Assembly: GCF_027744825.2 (NCBI RefSeq)
Contig: NC_071347.1
Span: forward strand, 10,105,501-10,169,500
Direction of reading: 5' to 3'
DNA length: 64,000 nt
Source of the DNA: Synchiropus splendidus
Lineage: Eukaryota > Chordata > Actinopteri > Syngnathiformes > Callionymidae
In this document: positions 1-18,100 of the stretch, piece by piece
Position numbering within the stretch: the stretch's first letter is position 1
Layout: each line of letters begins with the position of its first letter
Notes under the pieces: generated by a model
Database searches by the model: none
What the model was told of the DNA's origin: nothing
Seen by the model: the letters and a program-made list of their open reading frames with translations, nothing else
Program-made: the position numbers and the translations under genes

Positions 1-3000
1 ACAGGGGGTGTTTAACATACACTGGGTGCAGCATAGGTGCGAACCGCGCGGCTAAATGAACTTGTAGGTGCTAATTAATTAAGTGTCAGCGCTGCCGGTG
101 TCCGACCAGACGACGACATCACATCTGAGATGAACCGGGAGTAAATGATTCTGTCACGCAGCTTTCTGAAGCAGAGAAACACACGCTGACAGGAGGTGTG
201 GAGGCGCAGTCAGCTGATGTTGTATTCATGGGAATTAAATATATCATCACTGGTACATCACCTACACAAGAGAGACACCACTTTTGGAATATTTAAACCC
301 AGTCACTGAATATTTCGGTTATATTTCAGGGTTATATCCTGAATTACTACACACCATCCAACACAAAAGTTGTGTCTGTAAAGAAGCCAATACTAATCTC
401 ACCTAATGCCCTTAATCTAAAAAGAAGAAAAAAACCTCCTCACTCTCTCTTTATTTTCAACATGCCCGCCATTTTATTTGTTCATCTGTCTGCTCCTCCT
501 CCTGCTGTTCATCTCGCTTGTCTCCACAGTTTTCCTCATTATGTTTCACAGTTTCTCTCTGCTGTTCACGTCTGTTCATCTGTCGAGCCCCTGATGTTTC
601 TACGACTCTGCCATCTCGTCTTCCGCTGGCTGCTCTCATTGCTTTTATATGTTAGAAGTGTTTCTGTGAGATCACATTGCCGCACTCTTGAGCAACCTGG
701 TGGTGCTGTTGCTAGCAAAAAAAAAAAAACGATCAAATAGCTGGTAAATTCATACGTATAGACTCAAATACACACTCAAATGATTGTGAGTGCAGAAGCT
801 CTGTGTTTGCACCAGTTCCACAGCTGGTTGTTCCTTAACTATGCGTGCTGAAGGTTTTGGACGCCCACTTGTGGTTGCTTCTGCTCAGGTAGGACGTCCG
901 TGTTCACGATCGCCTCCAGGTGGACCAAACTTTGACAGAAGCCAGCTCGACTCTTAAGTAAAAACACTCCACCTACCCACCCACCGGAGCTTACAGTCCC
1001 TCTGCAGCTTCCCTGATAAAGACACTAGGAAAGAAGGACAGACTCCTGCATAGTTTAACCTGCACTCAAGGGAACTGGATAAACCTGCTGTATTAGCGTG
1101 AGCAGACAGCAGCTCAGAAAATCAGCAGAGTGGAAGATCATTTTGTCAGACACACGACATACCTGAACAACAGTGGCCATATTTGTTTGACAGAAGAACC
1201 ACACCACTTCCTTTGTTTAGATAAATAAGACCTGTTTCTTGGTTTGTTTTGTGAGGAGAACGTGGAATTAAATATTCTTTTATGATCCTTTGATGATATA
1301 TTTTATGAGTAATATTCCATTTCCTGATTAGTGTAACTGATGTTTTTTTTCACTGTCAAGTTTGTTTGTTTTGCTTCTTCAGTCACTTTTTCTGTTTGTC
1401 TGATTTGTGTTTTAATGTTGACTTTTTTTTCCAGAACATTTGCATGTATCTGATTTGCAATCTTTTTTGTTTGGATTTTGTTTATTACACTGCACGCAGA
1501 CATGGGGCTCTCAAGTTTGACCTCGGCTCATAGGTGACCGTAACAACAGTGCACAATCCTTAAATAGTAATAAGTCTGTAATAGTTTACAAAGGTTTCAA
1601 ACACCGATGGGATACACATTTGAAGGCACTGGATATCAAAGAACTTAAATCAACCCGTATAAACAACACGCTCATGAATCCTGCTTTTCTGTGACTCACT
1701 TCATGTCCACTCCGGGCCACTGTATTCTATAATCTCAAAACCACATAATTACATCTTTCATTCAAATGCCAGTCTAAATGATGACATTGGCATAAACTCT
1801 GCTGTGTCTTATCACCATATTGCATTCCATGGAGCAGTGATAAGCATATAAATATCCCCTTAAAAATCCAGAGAATCTGCTGATTAAAGATAACTAGATT
1901 CCCTCGAGATAAAAAATAGAAAGAGACAGTAAATAAAATAAAAGAAGGGAAACAAATGAATAGCCAACAAATGTCTCCTGAATATTATTATATTACAGTG
2001 ACATTCGAAGTACTCTATGAACAGCAGACTATTTTAAGCTACACACTGAAAAGAGCAGCTGCTACACTAGTACACCTCAGTGTTGCATAAGATACAGCAA
2101 CACAGAAGGATGTTTGGGTCCCGGTGGCACAACACCAGTACCTGACAAGCTCACCAAAACAGGACTGTAACTACATTAACTAAATACAAATATATTCTAA
2201 TGAGACTGAGCTTGCACACCAGTGTCATTTTCCCAGAAAGATGCCTTCATTCAAAACATGTATCTTCAACAGAAAAGAAAAGATGATCTCAGCGAGTGTC
2301 TAAGTGGCAACAACTGTCACTTCCTGTTTAGATTTGAAGAACACAAATGAAAGCTTACGTTTGTTTAAGTCTGGACTTTAAGTAAACTCTACAGGTACAT
2401 GTCTTTCATACATTATGATGCAACTCATGATGCTTTACACATTAGCTATAGGAATATATATTCAGAATCAGAATAGAATTTATTGGCATGGTCAGTGGGG
2501 GTCCACCAGCTAGGAAAGTGCTTTGAAATAAAGTGCTGATATACAATAAAATAAAATAAAATACAAGATGGAGATGGACAGAGATGCAGAGGCAGAGTGC
2601 ACATGAGATATGTTACAGCTTTAAATATAATCCCCATAAACTAAACAAAGCCACACACAAATGGCCACTGGAAGTTCTTTGTTATAAAGCATAGAGTGTG
2701 AAAAACTTGCTGAACTTCTAAAGTATCTGTGATCAAATTAGAAACTCCAGCTGCGTTTTCTAACGTCACGCAGCAACACATCCAGCTGATTGATTGAAGG
2801 TGAACATGATTTATTCGGACAATCACCATAGTAATTTGTGGCTAAATTTAAACAAGTCATTAGTCATCCAAGAAAGTTGCTTCTCAGGACTTGTCAGCCG
2901 CCATCCTCGCCTTCATTCGCCTCAGACCAGTGAGCACCGTGACAAACCACAGGTAGTAGCCAGGTGCGGAGAGAAGCTCCGCTCAAGGGCACGCAGCTGT

Positions 3001-4184
3001 TTGGCAGGGGGGCTGGAAAGAGGTGGCACCTTTAGTAAAATTGCAAACGCTGGGAGAAGAGCTGGCCAGAGTTCCAGCAGGCAGAGCGCCAGTGGCTAGC
3101 AGTTGGGGAAGCTACGGCTGTCTTATTGGCATGCTGGAGCAGGTAGCACTTCTGTCCAGAGACAGCTGTAAACCAGTAGCCCATAGCAGCGCAATCAGGT
3201 GCCTGTTTCTTTACAAGAATGCTGATGTGCCGCAATCTGCTGCTTTCCGCTTCCTGCAGCCAACACTTCCAGCTCTCCTACATCACGGTGACAGTCTTGG
3301 CACCCGCTCCACATCATCCCGGACGCCACACTGCCACTCAAAGTGTGTAAACTATATCTAAAACTAATGGCGACCTTTGCAAATATTAGCTGTGACAAGT
3401 GCCCGCTGTCATCGCAAGGCCCGGTGACCTTTATGCTGAAGTGTATCAATGAGGACCCGGGCCATCACTCTCCGTGCTGCCATTTTAACAATGAAGGGAG
3501 TAAGTATCAGGAAAAGAGAAGCCAGAATAGATCATTTATCTTCGGTGTAAAAGCAAAGTCCGGTAATGTATCTTCATCAAGTCTTTCCTGAAGCGTGGGC
3601 TGTATGTTACACTTAATATCAACACGGGAAGAATCAATATCTCCTGGTATGAAACAACAAGGATGAGGAGTTGACTCTAAATATTAGCAGTTCATTTTTC
3701 AATACTAATGTAGAGAAACGCTGCGGCCTCATCTTTAGAGCCGTCACAATAAAATGAAGATACTTTCACTAAAAGGTCATAGTTTGACACCTGGTGGTAA
3801 TTAATCCATGAACACCGAAGAGGGCAGTGATGGAAAAACACCATGTCAGGAATGGCGACCTTTCTTTGTTGCTTTGTGTTTGGGTTATTTGGGACATTTC
3901 TCTTACACATAATCCTTTCGGTCAGAGCGGGGGAAAACATGTCACTGTTGAAATATGATGGACGTAATGGAAATATTAGGACATTTAACTGCTCTAATTT
4001 TGTTCATGACAACAACTCTATGACGTAATCATTACAAAACAAAGCAATGACAATGTTAAGCGCAAAGCTATTGAGCATAGCTTTGAAAAGCTGTGCTGTT
4101 AAAAGTGTGCTTTGACTTTTAGCTGACTATTATTGTTATTATTTTACAACCAACTTTATATATACAACTGAACATGAACAGTAC
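1..4184. other. Intergenic region upstream of aagab, no gene recognised
   Basis: I find no coding exon that I can support here. The open frames are short, lack splice context and resemble no family I know. In mammals IQCH lies head-to-head with AAGAB, so its exons might be expected on the minus strand here, but I could not recognise any. The stretch holds a retroelement-like tail near 2.46-2.60 kb and a more GC-rich block at about 2.88-3.60 kb of unknown nature. Confidence 0.6.
2461..2600. repeat. Decayed retroelement 3'-tail fragment
   Basis: The block starts with a repeated 'cagaatcagaat' type motif followed by 'tttattggcatggtcagtg' and ends in a run of AATAA/AAATA repeats. This resembles a common teleost non-LTR retrotransposon tail, as recalled from general knowledge of fish repeats. 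Family assignment is uncertain and no coding part remains. Confidence 0.45.
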
Positions 4185-4233
4185 CTGCATGGAATTCGCT
4201 CCGAGGTCCTCTTCGTTCGCTTAAACAGCACAT
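4185..4233 (-). other. Candidate divergent first coding exon (unknown gene)
   Basis: On the minus strand an ATG at 4233-4231 opens a 16-codon frame, MCCLSERRGPRSEFHA, that runs without a stop into a consensus-like donor (CATGCAG followed by GTACTG) at 4184-4183. It lies about 190 bp upstream of the aagab start in divergent orientation, where mammals have IQCH. I do not recognise the peptide and see no second exon, so this may be a chance frame or a 5' UTR exon. Confidence 0.18.
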
Positions 4234-4329
4234 GGGTGAGATAAAAACTGCTATTTTCATTCAGGATATTCTTTCCTTTAGCGTCTTTCAAGTCATTTCC
4301 TTTAACGTTTAATTCGGTTTAATAGCACT

Positions 4330-4425
4330 CTTAATTGGAAAAACCGGAAGACGTCAAAGTTGAAGGGTCAGTGACGTCACGCCAGGCTAACAGCTACTGA
4401 AGCTAACGCCAACAAGACAGTAAAC
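4330..4425 (+). promoter_or_regulatory. aagab promoter / 5' UTR with CCAAT, ETS and CRE motifs
   Basis: Three classical housekeeping promoter motifs lie within 100 bp of the aagab start codon: an inverted CCAAT box (ATTGG, 4334-4338), an ETS site ACCGGAAG (4343-4350) and a full CRE TGACGTCA (4372-4379). There is no TATA box close by. This suits a broadly expressed and possibly bidirectional gene pair. The transcription start cannot be set from sequence alone. Confidence 0.6.
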
Positions 4426-6298
4426 ATGTCAGACACCGAGGAAAGTACAGCCGCTCTTGTTCCGTGTGTGCTGGTCACCAGCAGTGACTCTGGCTTTGAA
4501 GAAGAAGAGATAGTCAAACGTAAGTGACATTTGTTTAAAGTGGCAAGTTGCTAACGTTAGCATGGCAGGTAACCAGATGCGACCACAAGTTCATCGTTTG
4601 ACTGTGTTGTGTATTGACTAGCTTATATTTCCTTTGTTTCCACCCAGAGATTCTCGGCACACAGACGTTACCGGAGTCAGTTAAGGGGGAAGACACTGTG
4701 CGCTGCTATCCATGGACTATTAACAACAAATACTACACAGCAGATGTCAGGCTGTGTGTGGTGCCGAGCACTTTTCAAATGACCTCAGAGGTTGCTCAGA
4801 CTATGCAGGCATTCGTGGCTTATTTCGACAGTGCACGGGTACGAGACGTCCTTAAATATACGCTGTGTAAACACTGAGTTTGTTGGTGACACCTGTGTAT
4901 TGTGCTGACAGAAAGATGGACTGGAAAGGCTGCAGCCCTGGATACCAGTGGTGGAGGATATAGCTCCTGAGGTGCTCATCCTGGTCTGTGACAGGGTTTG
5001 TGACACAGGTGAGCCTCTCAAGTTGTTCTTGTTAATGAATGAGTGTCAAATACTGGAACTGATGCACCTCACCTTCACAAAGAACCTGTCAAAATAAATC
5101 AATTCATCACAAATCTTTTCGCGTTTCAGGCATCTCCAGACATGAGGCGCAGCAGTGGTGTCTAGCCCACAGTTTTGAGTTGGTAGAACTGAATCCTCAG
5201 GAGGTACCCGATGAAGAAGGTGAGGACTTGCTTTGCTTGTTGTGGCCAGCTACTCACTGTGTGTTGCTTTGTTACAGATGACTTCCCAGAGTCCACTGGA
5301 GTAAAAAGAATCATCCAAGCTCTGAATGCCAACGTGTGGTCCAGCGTGGAGATGAAAGATGGTCAGCTAACTCCCACCAATAACGTTTCAGTTATCACTT
5401 ACCCTCAAATGACATTGACAAAATGAATATGCAACAGTGAGCGCTGCCAAAGTCATTGCAATGCAGATATAGTTCAATGAAATTAAATCTATTTTGGCCT
5501 GAAATGTTTTCTTTCTCCTCCAGGACACAATCAGGGGTTTGGTCTCATGAGCAGCTTGGTGGCAGCGAGACACAACAATCCACGCAGCTGTCCTGATCCC
5601 CAAGTCAGTAATCTAGTGCTGTTAACCATGCAGTGTTTCATTTCTTCACATCAGTTTATCACTTTCACTGCTAGTCCCCGGACACCCCAGTAGAGGGCGC
5701 AATTGTAAATGAAGAGCCCAACCAACCAGAGAGGAAAGAGGAGGACACCATCGTGGGTGGGTTTTCATCAAAGTGAAGCATCTACTTGTTGTTCTATTAA
5801 ATGTATCCCTGTTCTTTGTTTCTCCCCCTCTCAGATGCAATGACAGACCTCGACATCCAGGAACTGGCAAATCTCACATCTGGAGATGCAGACGATAACT
5901 TTGAACGCCTCTTCACGAAACTGAAAGAAATGAAAGGTATTTATCATGAATTAGAGCATGCTTAAGTGTGGAATGTCTTTGGATTGGGATTGAGAAGTGT
6001 TACTGATGGGATGTTGACATTCTGTGTTGCCCACTTGCAGACAAAGCTTCTTCATTACCTCACGAGCAGAGAAAAGCTCACGCAGAAAAGGTGGGAGACG
6101 TGTATCTGCATTGTTACGCTGCATCCAACTCAAAATCCATTGAAAAAAAAGTGTGCTTTTTCACATTTGCTTTCATGTAATAGTGAAATATCTATGGACC
6201 AACATGGTCTACTGTTGCAGGTAGCAAAAGCCTTCTGGATGGCCATCGGCGGAGACAATGACGAGATCGATGGTTTATCATCGGGAGAAGAAAGCTAG
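4426..6298 (+). CDS. aagab: Alpha- and gamma-adaptin-binding protein p34 (AAGAB), complete, 10 exons
   Basis: The coding exons join as 4426-4519, 4648-4838, 4912-5008, 5130-5219, 5278-5361, 5524-5603, 5675-5756, 5835-5936, 6041-6090 and 6221-6298. All introns are GT-AG and the phases agree. The product is 315 residues, the same length as human AAGAB. The N-terminal half is the Rab-like pseudo-GTPase fold, with the family signature [20 protein letters not shown] encoded in exon 2 and [20 protein letters not shown] around residues 131-150. The C-terminal part holds the helical segment [20 protein letters not shown] and ends in [12 protein letters not shown]. In mammals this cytosolic protein chaperones assembly of clathrin adaptors AP-1, AP-2 and AP-4 by stabilising gamma/alpha adaptin-sigma intermediates; loss of one copy causes punctate palmoplantar keratoderma. 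The first ATG after the promoter gives the conserved start MSDTEES. The exon 5 donor (GGTCAGC) is weaker than the others. The gene is convergent with smad3, as in mammals. Confidence 0.97.
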
Positions 6299-6304
6299 AA
6301 TAAA
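6299..6304 (+). other. Proximal polyadenylation signal directly after the aagab stop
   Basis: AATAAA begins at the base after the TAG stop codon (TAGAATAAA). Use of it would give an extremely short 3' UTR. Further AATAAA hexamers at 6418-6423 and 6686-6691 are more conventional choices. Confidence 0.35.
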
Positions 6305-6685
6305 CTGCCACACATTCCATGTCCTACTAAATGTCTGCCCTGCCCCATGACTCTCTCAAGCTGACTCCTCACCAGTGTCCCAGGCACTGCCACGCTCAGA
6401 GACTTTTAATTCATTGAAATAAATATCAAACTATTGATGTGAGAAGCTGAGGGGAGGGAGTCAAGACCAGGAGAGGATCTCTTAAGTCTTAAGCTTTAGA
6501 CCATACACAATCATGAGCTGTCAGTAACTATGGTCATGTCACGCCTTTGTTTTGTTGAATCAGCATAAAGACCTTCATCCCCTCACATTTGTGGTTTTGT
6601 TTTCCTTGAAATTGCGCACCGTTTATATATCAATGTTGATGTTTGCAAACCTGAGTGAAGGGATATTTACATATTATTCCATCTC

Positions 6686-6691
6686 AATAAA
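6686..6691 (+). other. Likely distal polyadenylation signal of aagab
   Basis: AATAAA lies about 390 bp after the aagab stop, just before a repeat element. It is the last plus-strand hexamer before the tail-to-tail interval with smad3. Its use is inferred. Confidence 0.45.
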
Positions 6692-6698
6692 CTTAAAT

Positions 6699-6852
6699 GT
6701 TTCATGAAACATTGCTAATTTTCACAAGCCACTAGATGGCACTGTCTGCTGTATAATATTTGCCTTTTGAGGTATATGCAAAGAAACCTCACATCAGTTT
6801 TTAACCAAGAGCGCCACCTACTGAGCTCTGAAAATGAGGACACCTTTTCAGA
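6699..6852. repeat. Short inverted-repeat (MITE-like) element, copy A, with two CTCF-like motifs
   Basis: The left arm (GTTTCATGAAAC, then a segment ending in CACTAGATGGCACT, 6730-6743) matches the reverse complement of the right arm (AGCGCCACCTACTG at 6810-6823, then CTGAAAATGAGGACACC). The same arms occur at 43.12-43.26 kb, so this is an interspersed palindromic element. Each arm carries a match to the CTCF core consensus CANNAGRNGGCRSY, on opposite strands. Whether CTCF binds is unknown. Confidence 0.6.
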
Positions 6853-8351
6853 AAATCTCATCAACCCTTCATGCCTTAGTGGTAAGTAGACAACTGCAGA
6901 GTCAGTACTTTTTCCCCCTATGTTTATGGGTAGCTAGTCACATACTCGTCTCCGGCACCTCCACTCTGCCAGTGCTCTGAAGGAACGAGCCCACACGCAG
7001 CCTGCCACTCGTTTGGCTGGGTCCCAGACTTCCTTGCAATGCAGCAGAGCCATGTCAGCTATGAAAGTCTCTTGGCATTCGTGCCTGCACGGCTGCCGGC
7101 AATCTCACTTCTACCACCCTGATGACCCTCTGTGACATTGAAAATCGACTGAATCTACAATCTCTTCTTGTTATCAAAGTCAGATGGTTGAAGCATGAAA
7201 AAAAAAAAAAAATCAAATGGAGCAGGATTGACTTATTTGGATTTTATTATCTCTTTACAGAAACAAAACCTTTGGATTATATTGTGGAACACCAACATTA
7301 GTCCGCCAGTCCTGGTTGAGCAAACTACTACCAGCTGATGGACCACCTCACCAAATACCTGTCACATGGCTGTACACAGTATTCCAGTTTGGCACTGAGC
7401 GACTGTTTAAAATAGACGTCAAGTCAGACTTCTGTAAGTGCAAGGTCATTAGCATAGACGAGGACAGACAGAGGACAGACATCTCCAGCTACTATAAAGT
7501 CCACGGATCAGAAGACAGAACTATTGTCTTAGTGTTCACACTAACCTGCAGGCACGATACCCAATGTTTATCTAGATTTTAGTTTTACTGTGAACTCTAA
7601 CAAGCGTGTTGAATCGCTCCGTGCTCAACTCAAACCTGCTGACCTCAGCCAGAGCACACTGCTGTTCGGTTATTAATCATGCCAGAGGTCGCTCAAGACC
7701 GCCGATTCAAGCATCACATGACCACAAGTATTCACAAGCTATAAATATTTCTCTCCAATCATGTCGAGGCAATAATAAAAATATAACCCCATGCAAGACA
7801 GTATGCAAAAATAAATTAGAAAATGTCTATCACTGAGCAAAATAGTTTCATATTTGGGTTCCTTTCAAGACATGTTGCTATTTTTCTTCGTCAAAATAGC
7901 TAAAATACCAATTAAATAATCAAATACTTGACATTACCAACAAGACAAATGACATACAACGTCCTTGAATATTAAATATTCTCATATTTCGAAGATAAGC
8001 TGATCAAGCTTCTGATTCAGTGAGGATGAAGTGCAACACTGTGCCACTGAAACTCAGATTTCAATAATTCATAGAATCGTAAGCATCTGGAGGCATCAAA
8101 TTGAAACAATCTCAGAATGACTAAGGAAAAGTCATATTTCACTCCACTACAACTTGTGAGTAGATCATGTCATCAACTGGAAAAATGGCGACTCATGGTC
8201 TCATACATAGAAAAACCTAGATGTCCACGAAAGCACAATGTTGATGAGTTAAATATCCATCTGATGGATAAAGGATCTGTGACTTAAAAACTGACGTGAC
8301 CACTTGCTTTCCGCCCCCTGCACGAGTCTTGCTGCGTCTAAGGAGCAAAGT
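6853..8351 (-). other. Tail-to-tail interval; probable smad3 3' UTR on the minus strand
   Basis: No coding exon is supported. The smad3 stop codon is at 8354-8352. The first minus-strand polyadenylation hexamer I find beyond it reads TTTATT on the plus strand at 7243-7248, and a run of A (T on the minus strand) at about 7198-7212 follows it. That would give a 3' UTR of about 1.1 kb. The plus-strand open frame at 7316-7582 is unlike any known protein and is treated as chance. Confidence 0.5.
7243..7248 (-). other. Candidate smad3 polyadenylation signal
   Basis: AATAAA on the minus strand, about 1.1 kb past the smad3 stop and followed by a U-rich stretch. It is the nearest such hexamer I found downstream of the stop. 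Longer 3' UTRs cannot be excluded. Confidence 0.4.
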
Positions 8352-15160
<6,809 letters not shown>

Positions 15161-18100
15161 TTACAAGGCTTAGCCTTTGTGTCTCACTCACCTCGCCACA
15201 GAAGTTACACCACAATAACATTAGTTATTGCCTTGGTTGTTGACCATTTAAAACAGATGGGACTATTAACACATTTTAAAAGGTCAAAGTTGTATCTTTT
15301 AATTTAACCGAAACACATTTTTAATTATTATTTATTCTTCTTTTGCTTTCTGCATTTTCCCATCAGGGTTGCCACAACAAGTCAGTTTCTTTCCACCTTC
15401 ACATCCTCTTCACATCCTCCTTTACCACATCCATAAATCTTCCTAGTCCTAGTGTCCTCCAAAACTTACTGCATGATTTGCCCCTCTGATATACTCTTTT
15501 CAGTGTACTCATTTGAAATTCGTCTGCCTTGGATCACATATGACAGTTCCCTTCATCTGTTCCACCCTACCTGCACTCTCCTCTCGACTTCTTATTTATT
15601 TATTTATTTAAATGAGTGACCACTTATACACACTGAAACGGTTGTCAAATAATTGGAACAATGGAGAACTTCTTTATTTACATAACATCTTCAGATGTCC
15701 CCGATGTCTGGGTAAATCATTGAGAAAATATACTTACTGCCTACAGAGTATTCACTTCAGTCTTCCTGTTATGCAATAATTATGCAATTAAACATCACAT
15801 TTTCATAGCAGGAAGTCAATTTGCTTTGCTTAAATCTGCATCCTGACCCGGACAAATGGGAATCAACATAAACAAATAATTCAGGATGTAAGTCTTGGGT
15901 GTGAATGAGCATGTGGTTTTGTGGACGTCCTGTGAGGAAGAATGAGTTATGTTTGTTGACAATGTACCAGCATGAAAAGGCTTTTCATGATGACAAGTGA
16001 AGACACTGTAGACTAATATAAATAATTATAACAAAAAGGCAGCGACATTTCATCTGGGTCTTATTTGACTCTGCACATTTTTTTGTTGTTTCATGTGCTG
16101 GCTTCCTGTTATAGCTGTGATTAACTTCTAAGAACACTAAAATGGTATTTTTGGTATTAGAGTTCTTATGCTTAATGCTTAACATTTTTTTATTTAGGTC
16201 ACAGAGCTTTGCATATAATTGACTTTGACGTTTCATAAGTGCATCTGAAGTATCACTTTATTCACGATAACAGCGTCAGATCAAGTCGAAACACAGATTT
16301 TTGTGGTGAATTCTTGTGACGTGAGAGTAGTGTGATGTGCTGTTTTATTTACTCAGTTGTGTTCATATAGTGAAGGCGTGTCTTGTTGTCACACGTTGGT
16401 TTCCAATTTACTCTCAAAAGGAATCGTCCCTTATATCCAAAGTCATGCTTAGATGCTGTATTTGGCCGTCCTCCCTTCACAAATTCCAGTGGAACCGCTC
16501 TCTGCAATTTGAGCACGTGTTCCTCTTTTTGACCACGTTGTCAACATGCAGAGATTTCTAGCTTGACTTTCAACCCCGTCTCACACATTCACTCAACAAA
16601 TGCTAAACTTCAGAGGGAGGGGAAAATGTGTCATCTGAGACATGTCAACACCGAAAAGTAATCCAACTTTTGCATTTACTGCCAGCCATGAATAGACGTC
16701 TGTTCCCTGCCATCCCTTTGATCGGACTTCTGAAAAGTGATTTGATTTCACATCAGATGCATCCCTGAGAGGTGACTGTGCCTTCTGGAGCCTTGTTGGT
16801 TTTATAGTGTTATAGTGATAAGTGCGGGCTCCTGTAAACAACCTTTGCCATAAATATTCACAGGACCACGCCCCCCTTTTCATGACTATTTATAGCGTCA
16901 TTCAATGTTGGCAGACTTTTTATATCTCATCTTCCTTCCTGCTTCTTAAATATTCTCTCTGTGTTGGCAAGCGAAGTGTGATGTCATGAAAGGTCGGCTG
17001 TTAATTTGGTTAAATGTTCAGAGAATGCCATATTGCTGTGTGCGCTCCTGTCGTGGCAGGAACCCAGTTGTCATGTAACTGCAGAAAGTGCAGGCAGCAG
17101 GATGTGTGCATGCAGAGTGAAACTGCTTTGCGTTTCATCATCTTCCCTGGTAATCTGGGGAGCATGTGCGGGCGATCGGCGGCTGGGGGGACACGAGCCG
17201 GGCAGCTGGTGTGGAGAGATTTTGCGTGTGTCTGTGTCAGCGACTCGTGATGGTGGGTGTCAGACAGGGGGGCAGATGGGCCGCAGCAGGCAGGAGAAGG
17301 TCAGAGGGGATGGTTTTGGACAAAAGGCACGGCGGCAGCCTGAATGCATTATGACGGCAGACAATCTGATGGACAACAATGGCATTGTGGCGGAGCATTG
17401 AAGGACTTCGTGGGAAACAAGCAGCAGGAGCATGATCAGCTGGACCCATGTCACAACAATGATCTGACAAGGATGGAGCAGCACTCCCACTGCATATCTG
17501 CTTCGCGTGTCCATATGTTGCACCTGAGGCTGTGGCCCATTTGAACACTCCTGTGTGTCCCGCTCAGTGTTTGAGATTGAAATGTGAAGACTTTTTGGAG
17601 CCTACAATAGTCTCAGAGGCTAATTGCAGTACTGGAGAAGCCAAGGTGGCTGCTCTGCCCTCCACCGGGTGGAGTTCTCTCCATCCTCTCGTCTTAATCT
17701 CCCCTCTCCCTGAAAGCTGTTATCTGCGGCCTGCAGCCATCAATCTCTCCCCACGCACTGGCCACTCCAAATCTGGGCCAATGAGAACTTCCCCCTTGCC
17801 CCCATTTTTGGGCAGCTCCGTAAGCCTCGGCTTGTGGTTTGGCTTCGTCTTCTAATGAAGAAAATACGTTCCTGTCACCTAATGAATGCCTTATGTGATC
17901 CTTTAAGAACAGTTCTCCAAACCACATGGAATCTGGAGGGTGGGAAAAACGTTAAGTTTCTCACTGCATGTGACAAAGGGATGGAGCCCTTTGGCACGGT
18001 AACAGTTCTGATGTATGTTTCTTATTGTTGCACGCACTCATAGTTAGAGGTTTTTACTTCCTCCTTCATAGCAAGAGGACCTTGGCTTTTTCACAACTTT

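Noticed and set aside
3367..3591. Plus-strand frame starting MATFANISCDKC with a GTAAGT donor-like site at 3500
   Set aside because: The frame runs through the putative donor to a stop, resembles no known protein, and has no convincing partner exon. Kept out of the gene list.
5684..5697. CTCF-like word CAGTAGAGGGCGCA in aagab exon 7
   Set aside because: It misses the final pyrimidine of the consensus and is coding sequence, so it was not counted with the exact matches.
7316..7582. 88-codon plus-strand open frame between aagab and smad3
   Set aside because: No family resemblance; it lies in the probable smad3 3' UTR on the opposite strand.
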